A DNA stretch of 64,000 nucleotides from Salipaludibacillus neizhouensis (GCF_002886185.1 NZ_KZ614146.1:1102098-1166097), one strand, 5' to 3'. Shown: positions 53,773 to 63,199, counted from the first letter of the stretch. Made by a program: numbers and translations. Notes: a model not told the origin generated them from the sequence alone.

Positions 53773-54526
53773 AGTCATGAATCGGTTACGCGCTGGTTTG
53801 CTTGAGAATCCGGCAGTCGTTATCAAAGAGACGGCTGTGTGGCATGTACCAGTTAAGATCTTTGATACGTCCTTTACGCGGGTCAAGCGTTCGAAAATGG
53901 ATATTTTGATGAAAATGATGCTGATTGCTTTTGAGAAGACGGATATTCGGCGTGCTGCAAATATCACTGAAATGTTGTTGGTCGAGGAGCTGTTTGTTGC
54001 CGATTTGATGGAAGATATGCAGCGCAGGGGATTGATCCACCTTGAAAAATCAATTTTCAAGCTGACAAGAAAAGGGCGAGAGCAGTTAGAGTCTGGCATC
54101 ATTGAAGAAGCACTGGATGAAGAGGGAGCAGAGCTTTATTACAGCGTTACTCATGATGATTTTTGGCCAAAAACAAGGAATGAATCGATGCCGGACCTAG
54201 ATGAAGAAGGGTCTGCTTACCGGTATGAGCACGCCAAAGAACATGTTGATGAGGCCCGAATCTTGGAGGTCCTTTCCAAGCAACAAAACCGATTGGATGA
54301 AAAAGGCTTTCAAACGGTTGTTGCCGATGTTCATCGGTTTGAGACGAGGACGATAGAATCTGTCCCGTGTCTGGAATTTCAACTGTACAATAAAGAACAG
54401 GATATTTTTTATGCCCGTGTCTGGAACACATGGCTCGAACGTTGGGATGATAAACTCGAGAAACAAATCGAGGAAGAAGATCGAGTGGACTGGAGAAAGA
54501 AATGGATGGGAGTGGAGGAGGAGTGA
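53765..54526 (+). CDS. winged-helix-like partner of the helicase
   Basis: A 253-residue soluble protein. Residues ~45-110 (MDILMKMMLIAFEKTDIRRA, NITEMLLVEELFVADLMEDM, QRRGLIHLEKSIFKLTRKGR) look like a winged helix-turn-helix ending in a typical 'L-T-x-K-G-R' wing. The middle is acidic (DDFWPKTRNESMPDLDEEGS), and the C-terminal part is beta-rich, then charged (YARVWNTWLERWDDKLEKQI). Its ATG overlaps the helicase stop, with GAAGGGGTGGTTCAGC as ribosome binding site, so the two proteins are made together and may act together. I know no described family with this architecture. Confidence 0.88.
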   Translation: MDKVMNRLRAGLLENPAVVIKETAVWHVPVKIFDTSFTRVKRSKMDILMKMMLIAFEKTDIRRAANITEMLLVEELFVADLMEDMQRRGLIHLEKSIFKLTRKGREQLESGIIEEALDEEGAELYYSVTHDDFWPKTRNESMPDLDEEGSAYRYEHAKEHVDEARILEVLSKQQNRLDEKGFQTVVADVHRFETRTIESVPCLEFQLYNKEQDIFYARVWNTWLERWDDKLEKQIEEEDRVDWRKKWMGVEEE

Positions 54527-54754
54527 TTAGTTTTTTGTGGTGACTCTCCCCACGGAGAGGTTGAATGCTTTGAGGATGGCTGTATCAAATTCGGATGAAA
54601 GTTCCTGACTCTCATTGTGCAAAATAACGATCTTTTTGATTGTGTGCCAGCTCATGTTATAATGAACAACTTAGGATAATTACGACTTTAGCTCATAATT
54701 AAACGGATGCCAAGAAAAGCCTCCGCCTAGCAATAAATATGGAGGTGTAAGAGA

Positions 54755-54964
54755 ATGAATAAACGATGGACAATCAGTAAAATTAAAGAATATGTTGAGA
54801 ATAATTCAGAAAGTACGTTGTTATCGACGGAATATCACGGTTTTTCTCAAAGGTTACTGTTTAAATGTGCGTGTGGTAGCAACTTTGAAAAAACATTTAC
54901 GAGATTTAAAAATAAAAACCAACGTAAATGTGACGTGTGCCAACCTCCAAAAGAGTCAAACTAA
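54755..54964 (+). CDS. small zinc-ribbon-like protein
   Basis: A 69-residue protein. The C-terminal half has FKCACGSNFEKTFTRFK and KCDVCQPP: CxC and CxxC pairs about 20 residues apart, which probably bind zinc. The N-terminal TISKIKEYVENNSESTLLST and EYHGFSQRLLFKC match the zinc-finger segment often found at the start of phage and homing HNH endonucleases or vsr-like proteins. No nuclease domain follows. ATGGAGGTGTAAGAG precedes the ATG. It may be a fragment of such a gene or a stand-alone DNA-binding protein. Confidence 0.7.
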   Translation: MNKRWTISKIKEYVENNSESTLLSTEYHGFSQRLLFKCACGSNFEKTFTRFKNKNQRKCDVCQPPKESN

Positions 54965-55184
54965 ACGTATATCGAATAAACGAAGTGCCGATTTCAGAAT
55001 CAAAGTTCTTGACCCCAGTGGGTCTACATAAATTAACGAGAATATAATTAGTAAGATACATACTTTAGTAGTGGTCAAATGGAGAAGCCTTTTGATGTAA
55101 TGAAACATAGTCTGCTGCTGTTTATAGGGCGTTAAAAGCTTAACACATGTGCAAATAGAATAATCGATCCACTGTTACCACGCG
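54965..55184. other. intergenic region, nothing recognised
   Basis: AT-rich DNA with frequent stops in all frames and no repeats that I could place. Confidence 0.5.
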
Positions 55185-55520
55185 AGTTTTGTAATATTGT
55201 TTATATATACATAGAATGTTTCATGCATATAAAGCTACCAGTATCAGATATAGATTCCCATGGCATCGTGAATTAATGCCAAATATCAATGGATTCCCTC
55301 ACCGAAGATATAAAAAGTGATTGAAAGCAATGGGAAAGATCTGTGAGAGGTTCTGTGAATAAATCTAATAGTGTTACATTTACGCACTTCTTGATGAAGT
55401 GCGTTTTTTAGCAGACAAGGGGTTAAATATTGTTGCGTTAGAGCACGTGGGGGCACTTTTCTAGCACCAAGATTATCTCATCGATGCCAATGAAGCACGG
55501 AACCGTCCCCTGCTTTAGAA
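55185..55520 (+). pseudogene. decayed, twice-deleted duplicate of the alkyltransferase-like locus
   Basis: Segments match, in order, 62700-62765 (ACATAGAA...CATATAAAGC), 63035-63062 (CCCATGGCATCG, ATTAATGCCAA), 63170-63240 (ATATCAATGGATTCCCTCAC and on), 63264-63292 (ACGCACTTCTTGATGAAGTG) and 63365-63431 (GGGGGCACTTTT, CCAAGATTA, REP). Two internal stretches, including most of the coding region, are missing. It is a partial copy of the 62.7-63.4 kb locus with about 80-90% similarity by eye. Confidence 0.8.
55490..55516 (+). repeat. REP-like element
   Basis: TGAAGCACGGAACCGTCCCC followed by TGCTTTA. It is the end of the duplicated segment and preceded by the extended left arm CCAAGATTATCTCATCGATG. 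Confidence 0.88.
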
Positions 55521-55814
55521 TGCAATCTTTTATTAAATAATCGAAATAATGAACACGTATCATTTGAATTAGAATTTTTAGACTCATTTTTCATGGAAGA
55601 CGTAGTTAGAATGGAATCACTTATGAATTTAGCTGGTCCGTATAGTATTACGATAGAGGCTAATAGTGAAAAGTCTATTCACTTGAAGGAATTACTCGAA
55701 TTATCAGATGTTTCGGAACATATTGATGGAAGATCATCGTCTGATATTCATTTTAAGTTAATTGACGAGGAGAATACACGTACTTATTCGCTTACAAGCG
55801 TCATAATGGAATGA
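55517..55814 (+). pseudogene. 5'-truncated hypothetical gene
   Basis: An open frame runs out of the REP element without a start codon. It reads NNRNNEHVSFELEFLDSFFM, EDVVRMESLMNLAGPYSITI, EANSEKSIHLKELLELSDVS, and ends at 55814. The ATG at 55593 has no ribosome binding site. The sequence is protein-like but not recognised. The gene's 5' part seems to have been replaced by the duplicated segment ending in the REP. Confidence 0.5.
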
Positions 55815-55952
55815 AATTATGGAAAGCGATTTTTGAAAGTAATATTATTATTTCTCCTTTGCCTTTATACAGTGTTTTTACATCATTGAATAGGATAGGA
55901 GAGTTAATTTCCTGATTACTAACGGGGTAGCGTTGAAGAAGAAAATAGAAAT

Positions 55953-55993
55953 ATAAGGGCATGGAGACTAAATTTCCATTCCCTTATTTATTG
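55953..55993 (+). terminator. terminator
   Basis: ATAAGGGCATGGA pairs with TCCATTCCCTTAT (one mismatch), followed by TTATTG. Confidence 0.8.
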
Positions 55994-56095
55994 TGAATAA
56001 TACTGTGATTTGTGTTGTGATAGTTATGCGATTTCTAATGTGCTTTGGTCTGCGATTTATGAATTAACCTATAACCCCCGTTTTTCAAAAATTAG

Positions 56096-56139
56096 AATCC
56101 CGACAAATGTTGTTGCATAAACGTTTGTGGGGATTTTTT
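56096..56139 (+). terminator. terminator
   Basis: AATCCCGACAAATGTT pairs with AACGTTTGTGGGGATT (some mismatches) around GTTGCATA, followed by TTTT. Which gene it belongs to is unclear, as none lies directly upstream. Confidence 0.75.
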
Positions 56140-56388
56140 GAGGATAAAGGTTGCTCATGAAAAAACCAGAAGTGGAAAAGTTTGTTTTTCGGTAGGCATT
56201 GAGGTAATGTGAAGCGTGATTTAAAATAACTTAGTGTAGAAATGGGGGGTCTACTATTGTATGTTGGATCCCAGTTTAAAATATTTTTTAAATACGCTCT
56301 GCCAATTCATTTAAGTCTGGTGAAGGAATGATTTCAAACGACCGTCTGCCATATTTGGCTTACTGATCACCTAATATAGGAGGGAAAC
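56140..56388. other. leader region of trio 2
   Basis: Nothing coding. It should contain the promoter of the second sensor-kinase-regulator trio; ATATAGGAGGGAAAC at its end is the ribosome binding site. No cre site is seen. Confidence 0.5.
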
Positions 56389-57390
56389 ATGAATCGTACA
56401 TCTATTATATATATTGTTTTAATCTCGTTCATTTTAGCGGCAATCGTGTATTCTTTCTATTTTTATAAACAAGTACAGGACTATGATCAACTGATTGAGA
56501 AAGGTATGTCTTCTGAGTCTTCTCTGCCTACCTATCATTTTGCATTGATCGGTGAGGAAATGAATCATGATTATTGGCGTTTAGTAGGACAAGGTGCAAA
56601 GGAGACCGAAGCAGCGTATGATGTTTTTGTCCAATACGAGGGGCCTAAGCGTTCCAATCCCGAGGAACAACTGAAGCTTTTAGATATTGCTTTAAAATCA
56701 CAAGTAGATGGGATTATTGTCCAAGCACTGAACGATAATTTCACTCCGCTAATTGATCGGGCTGTAGAGGCTGGCATTCCAATTATTACGATTGATACAG
56801 ATTCTCCTGATAGTTTAAGAAATGCATATATTGGGACAGATAATTACGCCGCCGGTCAATTAGCTGGAGAAGCGTTGATTGAAGATACTAATGGAAAAGC
56901 TACTGTAGGAATTATTACAGGAAGTTTTGATAATGCCCATCATCAGTTGCGAGTCGAAGGATTTAGAGATGTAGTAGAAAAGGTCGAAGGAATCGAGATC
57001 GTGGCTATGGATGAATCAAACATCACAAGAGTAAAAGCAGAGGAAAAAGCATACGAGATGCTAACCGAGCATGACAATATTACTGCCTTTTATGGAACAA
57101 GTTCGTTTGATGGGATTGGCATCGTAGCCGCAGCGAAATCACTAAATAAAGAGGAGAATCTTTATGTGATGACTTTCGATACGTTAAATGAAAACATTCA
57201 ATTATTAAAAGAAGGGGACTTAGATGCCATCGTTGAACAACAACCCTTTGAAATGGGGTACAAAAGTATTGAGATAATGCTCGATATTATTAAAGGGAAG
57301 TCGGTTCAAGACACCTATTTTACCGATGCTTCGATCATACGTATCTCCAACTTAGATAACTGGAAGAGTGAAAAGGATGAAGCCTCATGA
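56389..57390 (+). CDS. membrane-anchored sugar-binding sensor protein, trio 2
   Basis: A 333-residue protein with one N-terminal membrane helix (residues ~5-27), no lipobox, and an RbsB/XylF-like binding domain. EEMNHDYWRLVGQGAKETEA, DGIIVQALNDNFTPLIDRAV, IDTDSPDSLRNAYIGTDNYA and MTFDTLNENIQLLKEGDLDA align almost throughout with the trio 1 sensor. Differences lie in the N-terminus and some pocket positions, so the ligand may differ. The stop overlaps the kinase ATG (ATGA). Likely an extracellular sugar receptor that acts on the kinase, not a transport component. Confidence 0.9.
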   Translation: MNRTSIIYIVLISFILAAIVYSFYFYKQVQDYDQLIEKGMSSESSLPTYHFALIGEEMNHDYWRLVGQGAKETEAAYDVFVQYEGPKRSNPEEQLKLLDIALKSQVDGIIVQALNDNFTPLIDRAVEAGIPIITIDTDSPDSLRNAYIGTDNYAAGQLAGEALIEDTNGKATVGIITGSFDNAHHQLRVEGFRDVVEKVEGIEIVAMDESNITRVKAEEKAYEMLTEHDNITAFYGTSSFDGIGIVAAAKSLNKEENLYVMTFDTLNENIQLLKEGDLDAIVEQQPFEMGYKSIEIMLDIIKGKSVQDTYFTDASIIRISNLDNWKSEKDEAS

Positions 57391-58826
57391 TTAAGATTCG
57401 CACGAAGTTGTTAATCTATTTTGTGGCTATTCTATTATTGATCGTACTTGCTTTTTTCATTCGGGATCAAAATGATCAAAAAGTAATGGAACTCTATGAT
57501 GAGAATGTCGAACATTTCTTTCTCTTGAATGAAATGACGAAAATAACGAATCAGACGTTCCAATCCTTGCAAATTTATGTGCATGAACCTTTGCCTGAAA
57601 ATCTATCTTTTTATCAAGAGGATAAGCAAAACCTTCTCGAGCTACAGCAGGAATTTTCCACGAAGGAAACAGAGGGAATCCCTAAGAAAAACTATCTTAA
57701 CTTGTTGAGGACTTTTCTTGAACAAGCAGATCAAACAGTGGAAGGTGTAAATAAACAAGATATTCGGCAATATTCGATGTATTTAAATGAAGCAGATCAA
57801 ACATCCAGTTATATTCATGAGAAAACACTAGAATTGATTAATCAAGAACTTACAAACTATAAAGAGTTATCTTTACTGATGGACACTAAAATTACCTATA
57901 CGGAAAAGACCGGGACAGCTATGATAACTTCTATCATTTTACTAAGCATTTTATTTGCGCTTTGGTTTTCTAACGGCATTACCAAAACCATTGGTCGTCT
58001 ATCAAATGCTGCAAAGGAAATTTCTGCAGGGAATTATTCTGGTGAGGATGTTGTGGTTTCTAGAAAGGATGAGCTTTGGCATTTAACGAATACATTTAAT
58101 GAAATGAAAGGAAATATTAATCAATCCGTTACGGAGATTGAAGAAAAAGCAAGGCTTTCGCAACTCCTGAAGGAAATGGAATTGAAGAGTTTACAAAACC
58201 AGATAAATCCACATTTCCTATTTAATACGCTAAATACAATTTCCAAAACCTCTTATATTGAAGGCGCAGAGCGAACCAGTGATTTAATTTCTTCCGTTTC
58301 TGCGTTGCTGCGTTACAATATTGGTAACTTAAATAGAGAGATAGAACTTAAAGATGAAGTGGAAACTGTCAAAGAGTACTTTTTCATCCAAACAACGCGT
58401 TTCGGTGACCGCGTAGCGTTTGAAGAAAAAATAGATCCTGCGTGTCTCTCGACTCCACTTCCTTGCTTAACCCTGCAGCCAATTATTGAGAACGCCTTTA
58501 TGCATGGGATCGAAGACATGGCTGAAGGGGCAATCATTGCATTAACGATATATCAATTGAACGAGAGGGTTTGTATTGAAGTGACGGATAACGGGGTAGG
58601 CATGGATCAGCAAACGATCGATCGCTTGCTGGATACGAGTAGAGAACAACCTGTTTCTTCAACAAAAAAAAGCTCTGGTCATTCCACTGGCATAGGGATG
58701 AAAAACGTGATTACTCGTCTCAAACTGTTTGATAAAGAGAGTAACGTGGAGATTGATTCCAAGCCTGGAAAAGGTACAACCGTAAGAATTTACTTATCAA
58801 AACAGGAGAGAGGAGGAGGAAAATAG
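57387..58826 (+). CDS. LytS/YesM-type sensor histidine kinase, trio 2
   Basis: A 479-residue membrane kinase with the layout of the trio 1 kinase: helix 1 (~10-25), extracellular helical sensor, helix 2 (~178-195), and HAMP (SNGITKTIGRLSNAAKEISA). Histidine segment QINPHFLFNTLNTISKTSYI is followed by ATP-binding PIIENAFMHGIED, DNGVGMD and STGIGMKNVITRL. It overlaps its neighbours on both sides by a few bases, so the trio is translationally coupled. The conserved DRV-A-F and CLTLQP blocks show recent common origin with trio 1. Confidence 0.95.
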   Translation: MIKIRTKLLIYFVAILLLIVLAFFIRDQNDQKVMELYDENVEHFFLLNEMTKITNQTFQSLQIYVHEPLPENLSFYQEDKQNLLELQQEFSTKETEGIPKKNYLNLLRTFLEQADQTVEGVNKQDIRQYSMYLNEADQTSSYIHEKTLELINQELTNYKELSLLMDTKITYTEKTGTAMITSIILLSILFALWFSNGITKTIGRLSNAAKEISAGNYSGEDVVVSRKDELWHLTNTFNEMKGNINQSVTEIEEKARLSQLLKEMELKSLQNQINPHFLFNTLNTISKTSYIEGAERTSDLISSVSALLRYNIGNLNREIELKDEVETVKEYFFIQTTRFGDRVAFEEKIDPACLSTPLPCLTLQPIIENAFMHGIEDMAEGAIIALTIYQLNERVCIEVTDNGVGMDQQTIDRLLDTSREQPVSSTKKSSGHSTGIGMKNVITRLKLFDKESNVEIDSKPGKGTTVRIYLSKQERGGGK

Positions 58827-60394
58827 TGATAAAAGTCATGCTGGTAGATGATGAGCCACTGGAAAGAGAAGGGCTCAAGCTGATGCTATCCAAGAACCGT
58901 TCGGGATTTGAAGTCATTGCCGAAGCGAAAAATGGAAATCAGGCTGTAGATCTGGCGTTAGAAAAGAATCCAGATTTAATTTTTATGGATATTAAAATGC
59001 CACAGTTAGATGGACTCCAAGCGATTCAAAAAATTATCGATGTTTATCCAACGATAAAGTGTATCATGGTATCTGCGTTTGATACGTTTGATTATGCTCG
59101 TCAAGCAATGAAGTATGGTATTAAAGAATATTTGTTAAAGCCAAGTAAAGTATCAGAAGTACTCGAAGCTTTCGACCGAATGGTAGAAGAAATAGAAGCC
59201 GAAAGAAAACAAGGGACTGAAATGCTGGAAATGACTCAACGGTTGGAACGAGTTAGTTCCTTTATCGAAATGGAGTTTATCGTATCGTCACTATTGGATC
59301 ATGTCCATGAATTTGATCAAGCGGATTGGAATGAATGGTTACACCTTGATCAGTCACAAGGGTTCGTCGTCGTTTTTTCATTCGATTCGACTCGTCTCCA
59401 ACCTGACAGAAATGAAAAAAGCCGGTGGTATCGGATATTAAAACAGGCATTACATGACCAGCGCCATCCTTGTCTTGTTGGTCCACTAACTGGTTTTCAA
59501 GTCCCGACATTATTGTTACTGAACAAAGAAGAAGAAGCAACTCTGGAAATGAGACAAGATTTTGCACGTTCCATCATCCATCAGGTTCAAAATCAGTTAG
59601 AAGCTTGCAGTGTATTGGCAGGAATTGGTACGATCGTTTCTGATGTTCATCAATTTTCTCGTTCCTACGAGGAAGCCATCTATGCGTTGGAATTAGTTTA
59701 TAAACATGCAAGTGCGTCCTATATGACCTATAGTGACCATATGAAACAAAAGCGGACAGAGCTGATCCCATTTGAAGTAGAGAAAGAACTTGTGAATTCG
59801 GTGAAGAAAGGGGATATCCAAAAAGGTTTACATCTGTTTGATACTTATTTTCAACTGATTCACCAAGCTTCTGAATCGAAGGTAGAAATGATTAAAAAAG
59901 CAATGGAGAATTTCTTTATCATTTTAACCCGATCGATGAAAGAGTTTGGATTTGATGAAGATGTTCAGATGAGCTTTGATACATTAGAAACATCTATGCA
60001 AATAAAAGAACGTGCGAAAACACACCTCTCTGTTATTATCGAACGTCTAGGAGAGTGGCGAACGAGCGGTGTAGAGAGCCTACTTTTACAAGCAAAAGAA
60101 TATATCGACAATAATTATCATAAAACAGTGATGTTAGAAGAAGTTGCTGAAACAATTGGTCTTAGCTCTTATTACCTGAGTAAGTTATTTAAGGATAAGT
60201 TTCAGGTTACATTTATTGATTATTTAACGAATACGAGGATACAAAAGGCAAAAGACTTATTATTGGATGGGAAAACCCCATTAAAAGAAATCGCAATGAA
60301 TATAGGATACAAGGATCCGAATTATTTTAGTAGAGTCTTTAAAAAGGAAATGGGATTAAGTCCGCGTGAATATAGAAGCAAATATCAACAGTAA
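58826..60394 (+). CDS. YesN-type response regulator with AraC domain, trio 2
   Basis: A 522-residue regulator. The receiver (MLVDDEPLEREGLKLML, Asp in LIFMDIKMPQLDG, SAFDTFDYA, LKPSK) is followed by a YesN middle region and a C-terminal AraC domain (VMLEEVAETIGLSSYYLSKL, FKDKFQVTFIDYLTNTRIQK, IGYKDPNYFSRVFKKEMG). GTG overlaps the kinase stop, with GGAGGAGGAAAATA as ribosome binding site. It most likely activates the MFS sugar transporter 0.7 kb downstream. Confidence 0.95.
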   Translation: MIKVMLVDDEPLEREGLKLMLSKNRSGFEVIAEAKNGNQAVDLALEKNPDLIFMDIKMPQLDGLQAIQKIIDVYPTIKCIMVSAFDTFDYARQAMKYGIKEYLLKPSKVSEVLEAFDRMVEEIEAERKQGTEMLEMTQRLERVSSFIEMEFIVSSLLDHVHEFDQADWNEWLHLDQSQGFVVVFSFDSTRLQPDRNEKSRWYRILKQALHDQRHPCLVGPLTGFQVPTLLLLNKEEEATLEMRQDFARSIIHQVQNQLEACSVLAGIGTIVSDVHQFSRSYEEAIYALELVYKHASASYMTYSDHMKQKRTELIPFEVEKELVNSVKKGDIQKGLHLFDTYFQLIHQASESKVEMIKKAMENFFIILTRSMKEFGFDEDVQMSFDTLETSMQIKERAKTHLSVIIERLGEWRTSGVESLLLQAKEYIDNNYHKTVMLEEVAETIGLSSYYLSKLFKDKFQVTFIDYLTNTRIQKAKDLLLDGKTPLKEIAMNIGYKDPNYFSRVFKKEMGLSPREYRSKYQQ

Positions 60395-60485
60395 AACAAT
60401 GATTTTACCTATTACGGGCTTACTAGTGAAGTGCAAAATACCAATATATAAAGTGGATTCCCAACTTTTTTTAATAGACGAGGAA
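60395..60485. other. intergenic, start of the 0.7-kb gap before the symporter
   Basis: Nothing recognised in this part. The gap continues with a hairpin (60486), a GH43 fragment (60555) and the symporter leader (60709-61129). Confidence 0.5.
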
Positions 60486-60523
60486 CAGGTTTGTTGTCCC
60501 GATGATAGGGGATAACAAACCTG
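60486..60523. terminator. strong hairpin after trio 2
   Basis: CAGGTTTGTTGTCCC and GGGGATAACAAACCTG pair over about 15 bases around GATGATA. The following ACTTTG is a poor T-tract, so it may be a terminator of low efficiency or an mRNA-stabilising hairpin. Confidence 0.6.
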
Positions 60524-60532
60524 ACTTTGTCA

Positions 60533-61129
<597 letters not shown>

Positions 61130-62545
61130 ATGTTACAGAAACATTCATCACGATATGTTATATTAATTGCAATTGCAGCAGGTATGGCCGGTCTAATGTA
61201 CGGTTTTGATACAGCGGTTATTTCAGGGGCAATTGGTTTTCTTGCGGAAAAATACAACTTATCACCGGCTATGCAGGGCTGGGTCATTTCCTGTGTAATG
61301 ATTGGTGGGGTGGTTGGTGTTGCAATTTCCGGTTTCTTAAGTGATAAATTCGGTCGGAAGAATATCATGTTTTTAGCAGCTATTCTTTTTATCATTTCTG
61401 CACTAGGGTCTGCATTTGCAACAAGTGTTACAATGCTAGTTTATGCTAGAATTATCGGTGGATTAGGAATTGGTTTTGCTTCTGCTTTATCTGTTACATA
61501 TATTAGTGAATGTGCGCCACCAAAAATTCGCGGTAGACTCGGTTCCCTTTATCAGTTATTTACTATTTTCGGTATTTGTGCTACTTTTTACATCAACTAC
61601 GGTGTAGCGAATAGCGGTACCTATGCTTGGGGATTGGATGTTGGCTGGCGCTGGATGCTTGGATTTGGAACGTTTCCAGGCCTAATCTTTTTTATTCTAT
61701 TATTCTTCATTCCAGAAAGCCCAAGGTATTTAATGCAAAAAGGTAGAGAAATAGAAGCGTTTCAAATACTGAAACGAATTAATGGCGAAGAAGTTGCGGA
61801 GCAAGAGTCGAAAGAAATTAAATACTCCATCAAAACAGAAAATAATACTTCTATTAAACAGTTATTGAAGCCAGGTTTGCGAATGGCTATGGCAGTTGGG
61901 ATTTTCCTTGCACTGTTTAACCAGGTAATTGGTATGAATGCGGTAACCTACTATGGTCCAGATATTTTTCGTAGTGTTGGGTTTGAAAATAATACCGAAT
62001 TTTTGGCGACAAGTATCATAGGTAGTGTGCAAGTAGTGTTTACAATTGTTGCACTTCTGTTGATTGATAAAATTGGAAGAAAGAGATTGATGGCAATTGG
62101 TTCGAGTTTGATGGCGATCTTTATGGTGCTGATTGGAAGCGTATTCTACTTTGAACCCGCTAGTAGTGGCATGTTACTAATCATATTTATAGCTGGTTTT
62201 ACTGCAGCATTCTGTGTATCCATGGGACCAATTCCTTGGATTATGATTCCCGAAATCTTCCCGAATCATCTACGTGCTAAAGCGGTTGGTATTGCGACGA
62301 TGTTCCTTTGGGGAGCAAACTGGGCAATCGGACAGTTCACTCCGATTCTAATCAATAACATGGGCGGAGCATTCACTTTCTGGATGTTCGCTGTGATCAA
62401 CGCAATTTGCTTCACCTTTGTTATGACAATTGTACCGGAGACGAAAAATAAATCGCTCGAAGAAATTGCTGAAATTTGGAAGCCGAAAAATAAAAAAACA
62501 GTTGTTTTTGATAAAGATATTCACCAGGATTATGGTGTAAAGTAA
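61130..62545 (+). CDS. MFS sugar:H+ symporter (XylE/AraE type)
   Basis: A 471-residue membrane protein with 12 helices of the sugar porter family. Signature motifs are YGFDTAVISGAIGFL, SDKFGRKNIMF, RIIGGLGIGFASALSVTYIS, PESPRYLMQKGRE, FNQVIGMNAVTYYGPDIF, DKIGRKRLM and PETKNKSLEEIAEIW. The QxxGxN-x-x-x-Y-Y block binds the sugar in XylE and GLUT proteins. ATG after ATGAGGAGGATCATT is chosen over an upstream GTG/ATG. It is placed after trio 2, as the sugar ABC operon is after trio 1, and probably transports the same class of pentose or hexose. Confidence 0.95.
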   Translation: MLQKHSSRYVILIAIAAGMAGLMYGFDTAVISGAIGFLAEKYNLSPAMQGWVISCVMIGGVVGVAISGFLSDKFGRKNIMFLAAILFIISALGSAFATSVTMLVYARIIGGLGIGFASALSVTYISECAPPKIRGRLGSLYQLFTIFGICATFYINYGVANSGTYAWGLDVGWRWMLGFGTFPGLIFFILLFFIPESPRYLMQKGREIEAFQILKRINGEEVAEQESKEIKYSIKTENNTSIKQLLKPGLRMAMAVGIFLALFNQVIGMNAVTYYGPDIFRSVGFENNTEFLATSIIGSVQVVFTIVALLLIDKIGRKRLMAIGSSLMAIFMVLIGSVFYFEPASSGMLLIIFIAGFTAAFCVSMGPIPWIMIPEIFPNHLRAKAVGIATMFLWGANWAIGQFTPILINNMGGAFTFWMFAVINAICFTFVMTIVPETKNKSLEEIAEIWKPKNKKTVVFDKDIHQDYGVK

Positions 62546-62572
62546 ACAACAAGTAAATAGTTAAGAGTTTTA

Positions 62573-62626
62573 AGGTGTCAGGTACTTTATATAGACAAAT
62601 GTCTTTATGGAGTGCCTGACATCTTT
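62573..62626. repeat. GTGTCAGGCACC-type repeat hairpin (terminator)
   Basis: GGTGTCAGGTACT pairs with AGTGCCTGACATC and an inner AGACAAATGTCT stem closes the loop. 'AAGGTGTCAGGCACT' hairpins are widespread dispersed repeats in Firmicutes from general knowledge. Here it lies ~28 bases after the symporter and may act as its terminator. Confidence 0.75.
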
Positions 62627-62881
62627 GTTGTTTTGATCAATTGGTGATGAGCCAAGTTCAAGAAGTTCCTATCAATATGAAGATCTCAAAAGGTATTCAA
62701 AACCATTTTGATTTTGTGTGTACAAACATAGAAGGTTTAATGCCATATAAAGCTTCAAGTACCAGAGCATAGATGGATAGAATATACTAAATATCTATCT
62801 ATGTTTAAGGACTTGACTTGATTCTTTATGCAATCAGCGCTAGGCTTTTAAAAGAACTGAACTAAGAAATGAGGCTTACTA
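62627..62881. other. leader of the alkyltransferase-like gene
   Basis: No gene-like frame. Part of it (62700-62765) is duplicated at 55200-55265. Confidence 0.5.
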
Positions 62882-63199
62882 TTGACAACCTTTACTGAAA
62901 AAGTGATTGAGATTATACGAGACATTCCTGAAGGGAGAGTTATGTCATATGGACAGATTGCAAGACTAGCTGGGAACCCGCGTGCTGCCCGCCAAGTCGC
63001 TCGTATATTACATTCAATGAGCAAGAGACATCTTCTCCCATGGCATCGGGTTATTAATGCCAAGGGTAAGATCTCTCTTCAGAATGATGAGTCCTTTAAC
63101 GAGCAGTTGTTGTCCTTGGAAAATGAGGGTGTAGAGGCAGGATTAAATGGAGTCATTGATTTAGCAAAATATCAATGGATTCCCTCACCGAGGGTATAA
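62882..63199 (+). CDS. alkyltransferase-like (ATL) DNA repair protein
   Basis: A 105-residue cytosolic protein with the DNA-binding half of O6-alkylguanine alkyltransferase: FTEKVIEIIRDIPEGRVMSY, GQIARLAGNPRAARQVARIL, and PWHRV where the enzyme has PCHRV. The replaced Cys means it cannot accept the alkyl group. Such ATL proteins (E. coli YbaZ, yeast Atl1) bind O6-alkylguanine and direct nucleotide excision repair. Arg in PRAARQVA flips the base. TTG after AATGAGGCTTACTA is the start. A decayed partial copy lies at 55185-55520. Confidence 0.93.
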   Translation: MTTFTEKVIEIIRDIPEGRVMSYGQIARLAGNPRAARQVARILHSMSKRHLLPWHRVINAKGKISLQNDESFNEQLLSLENEGVEAGLNGVIDLAKYQWIPSPRV

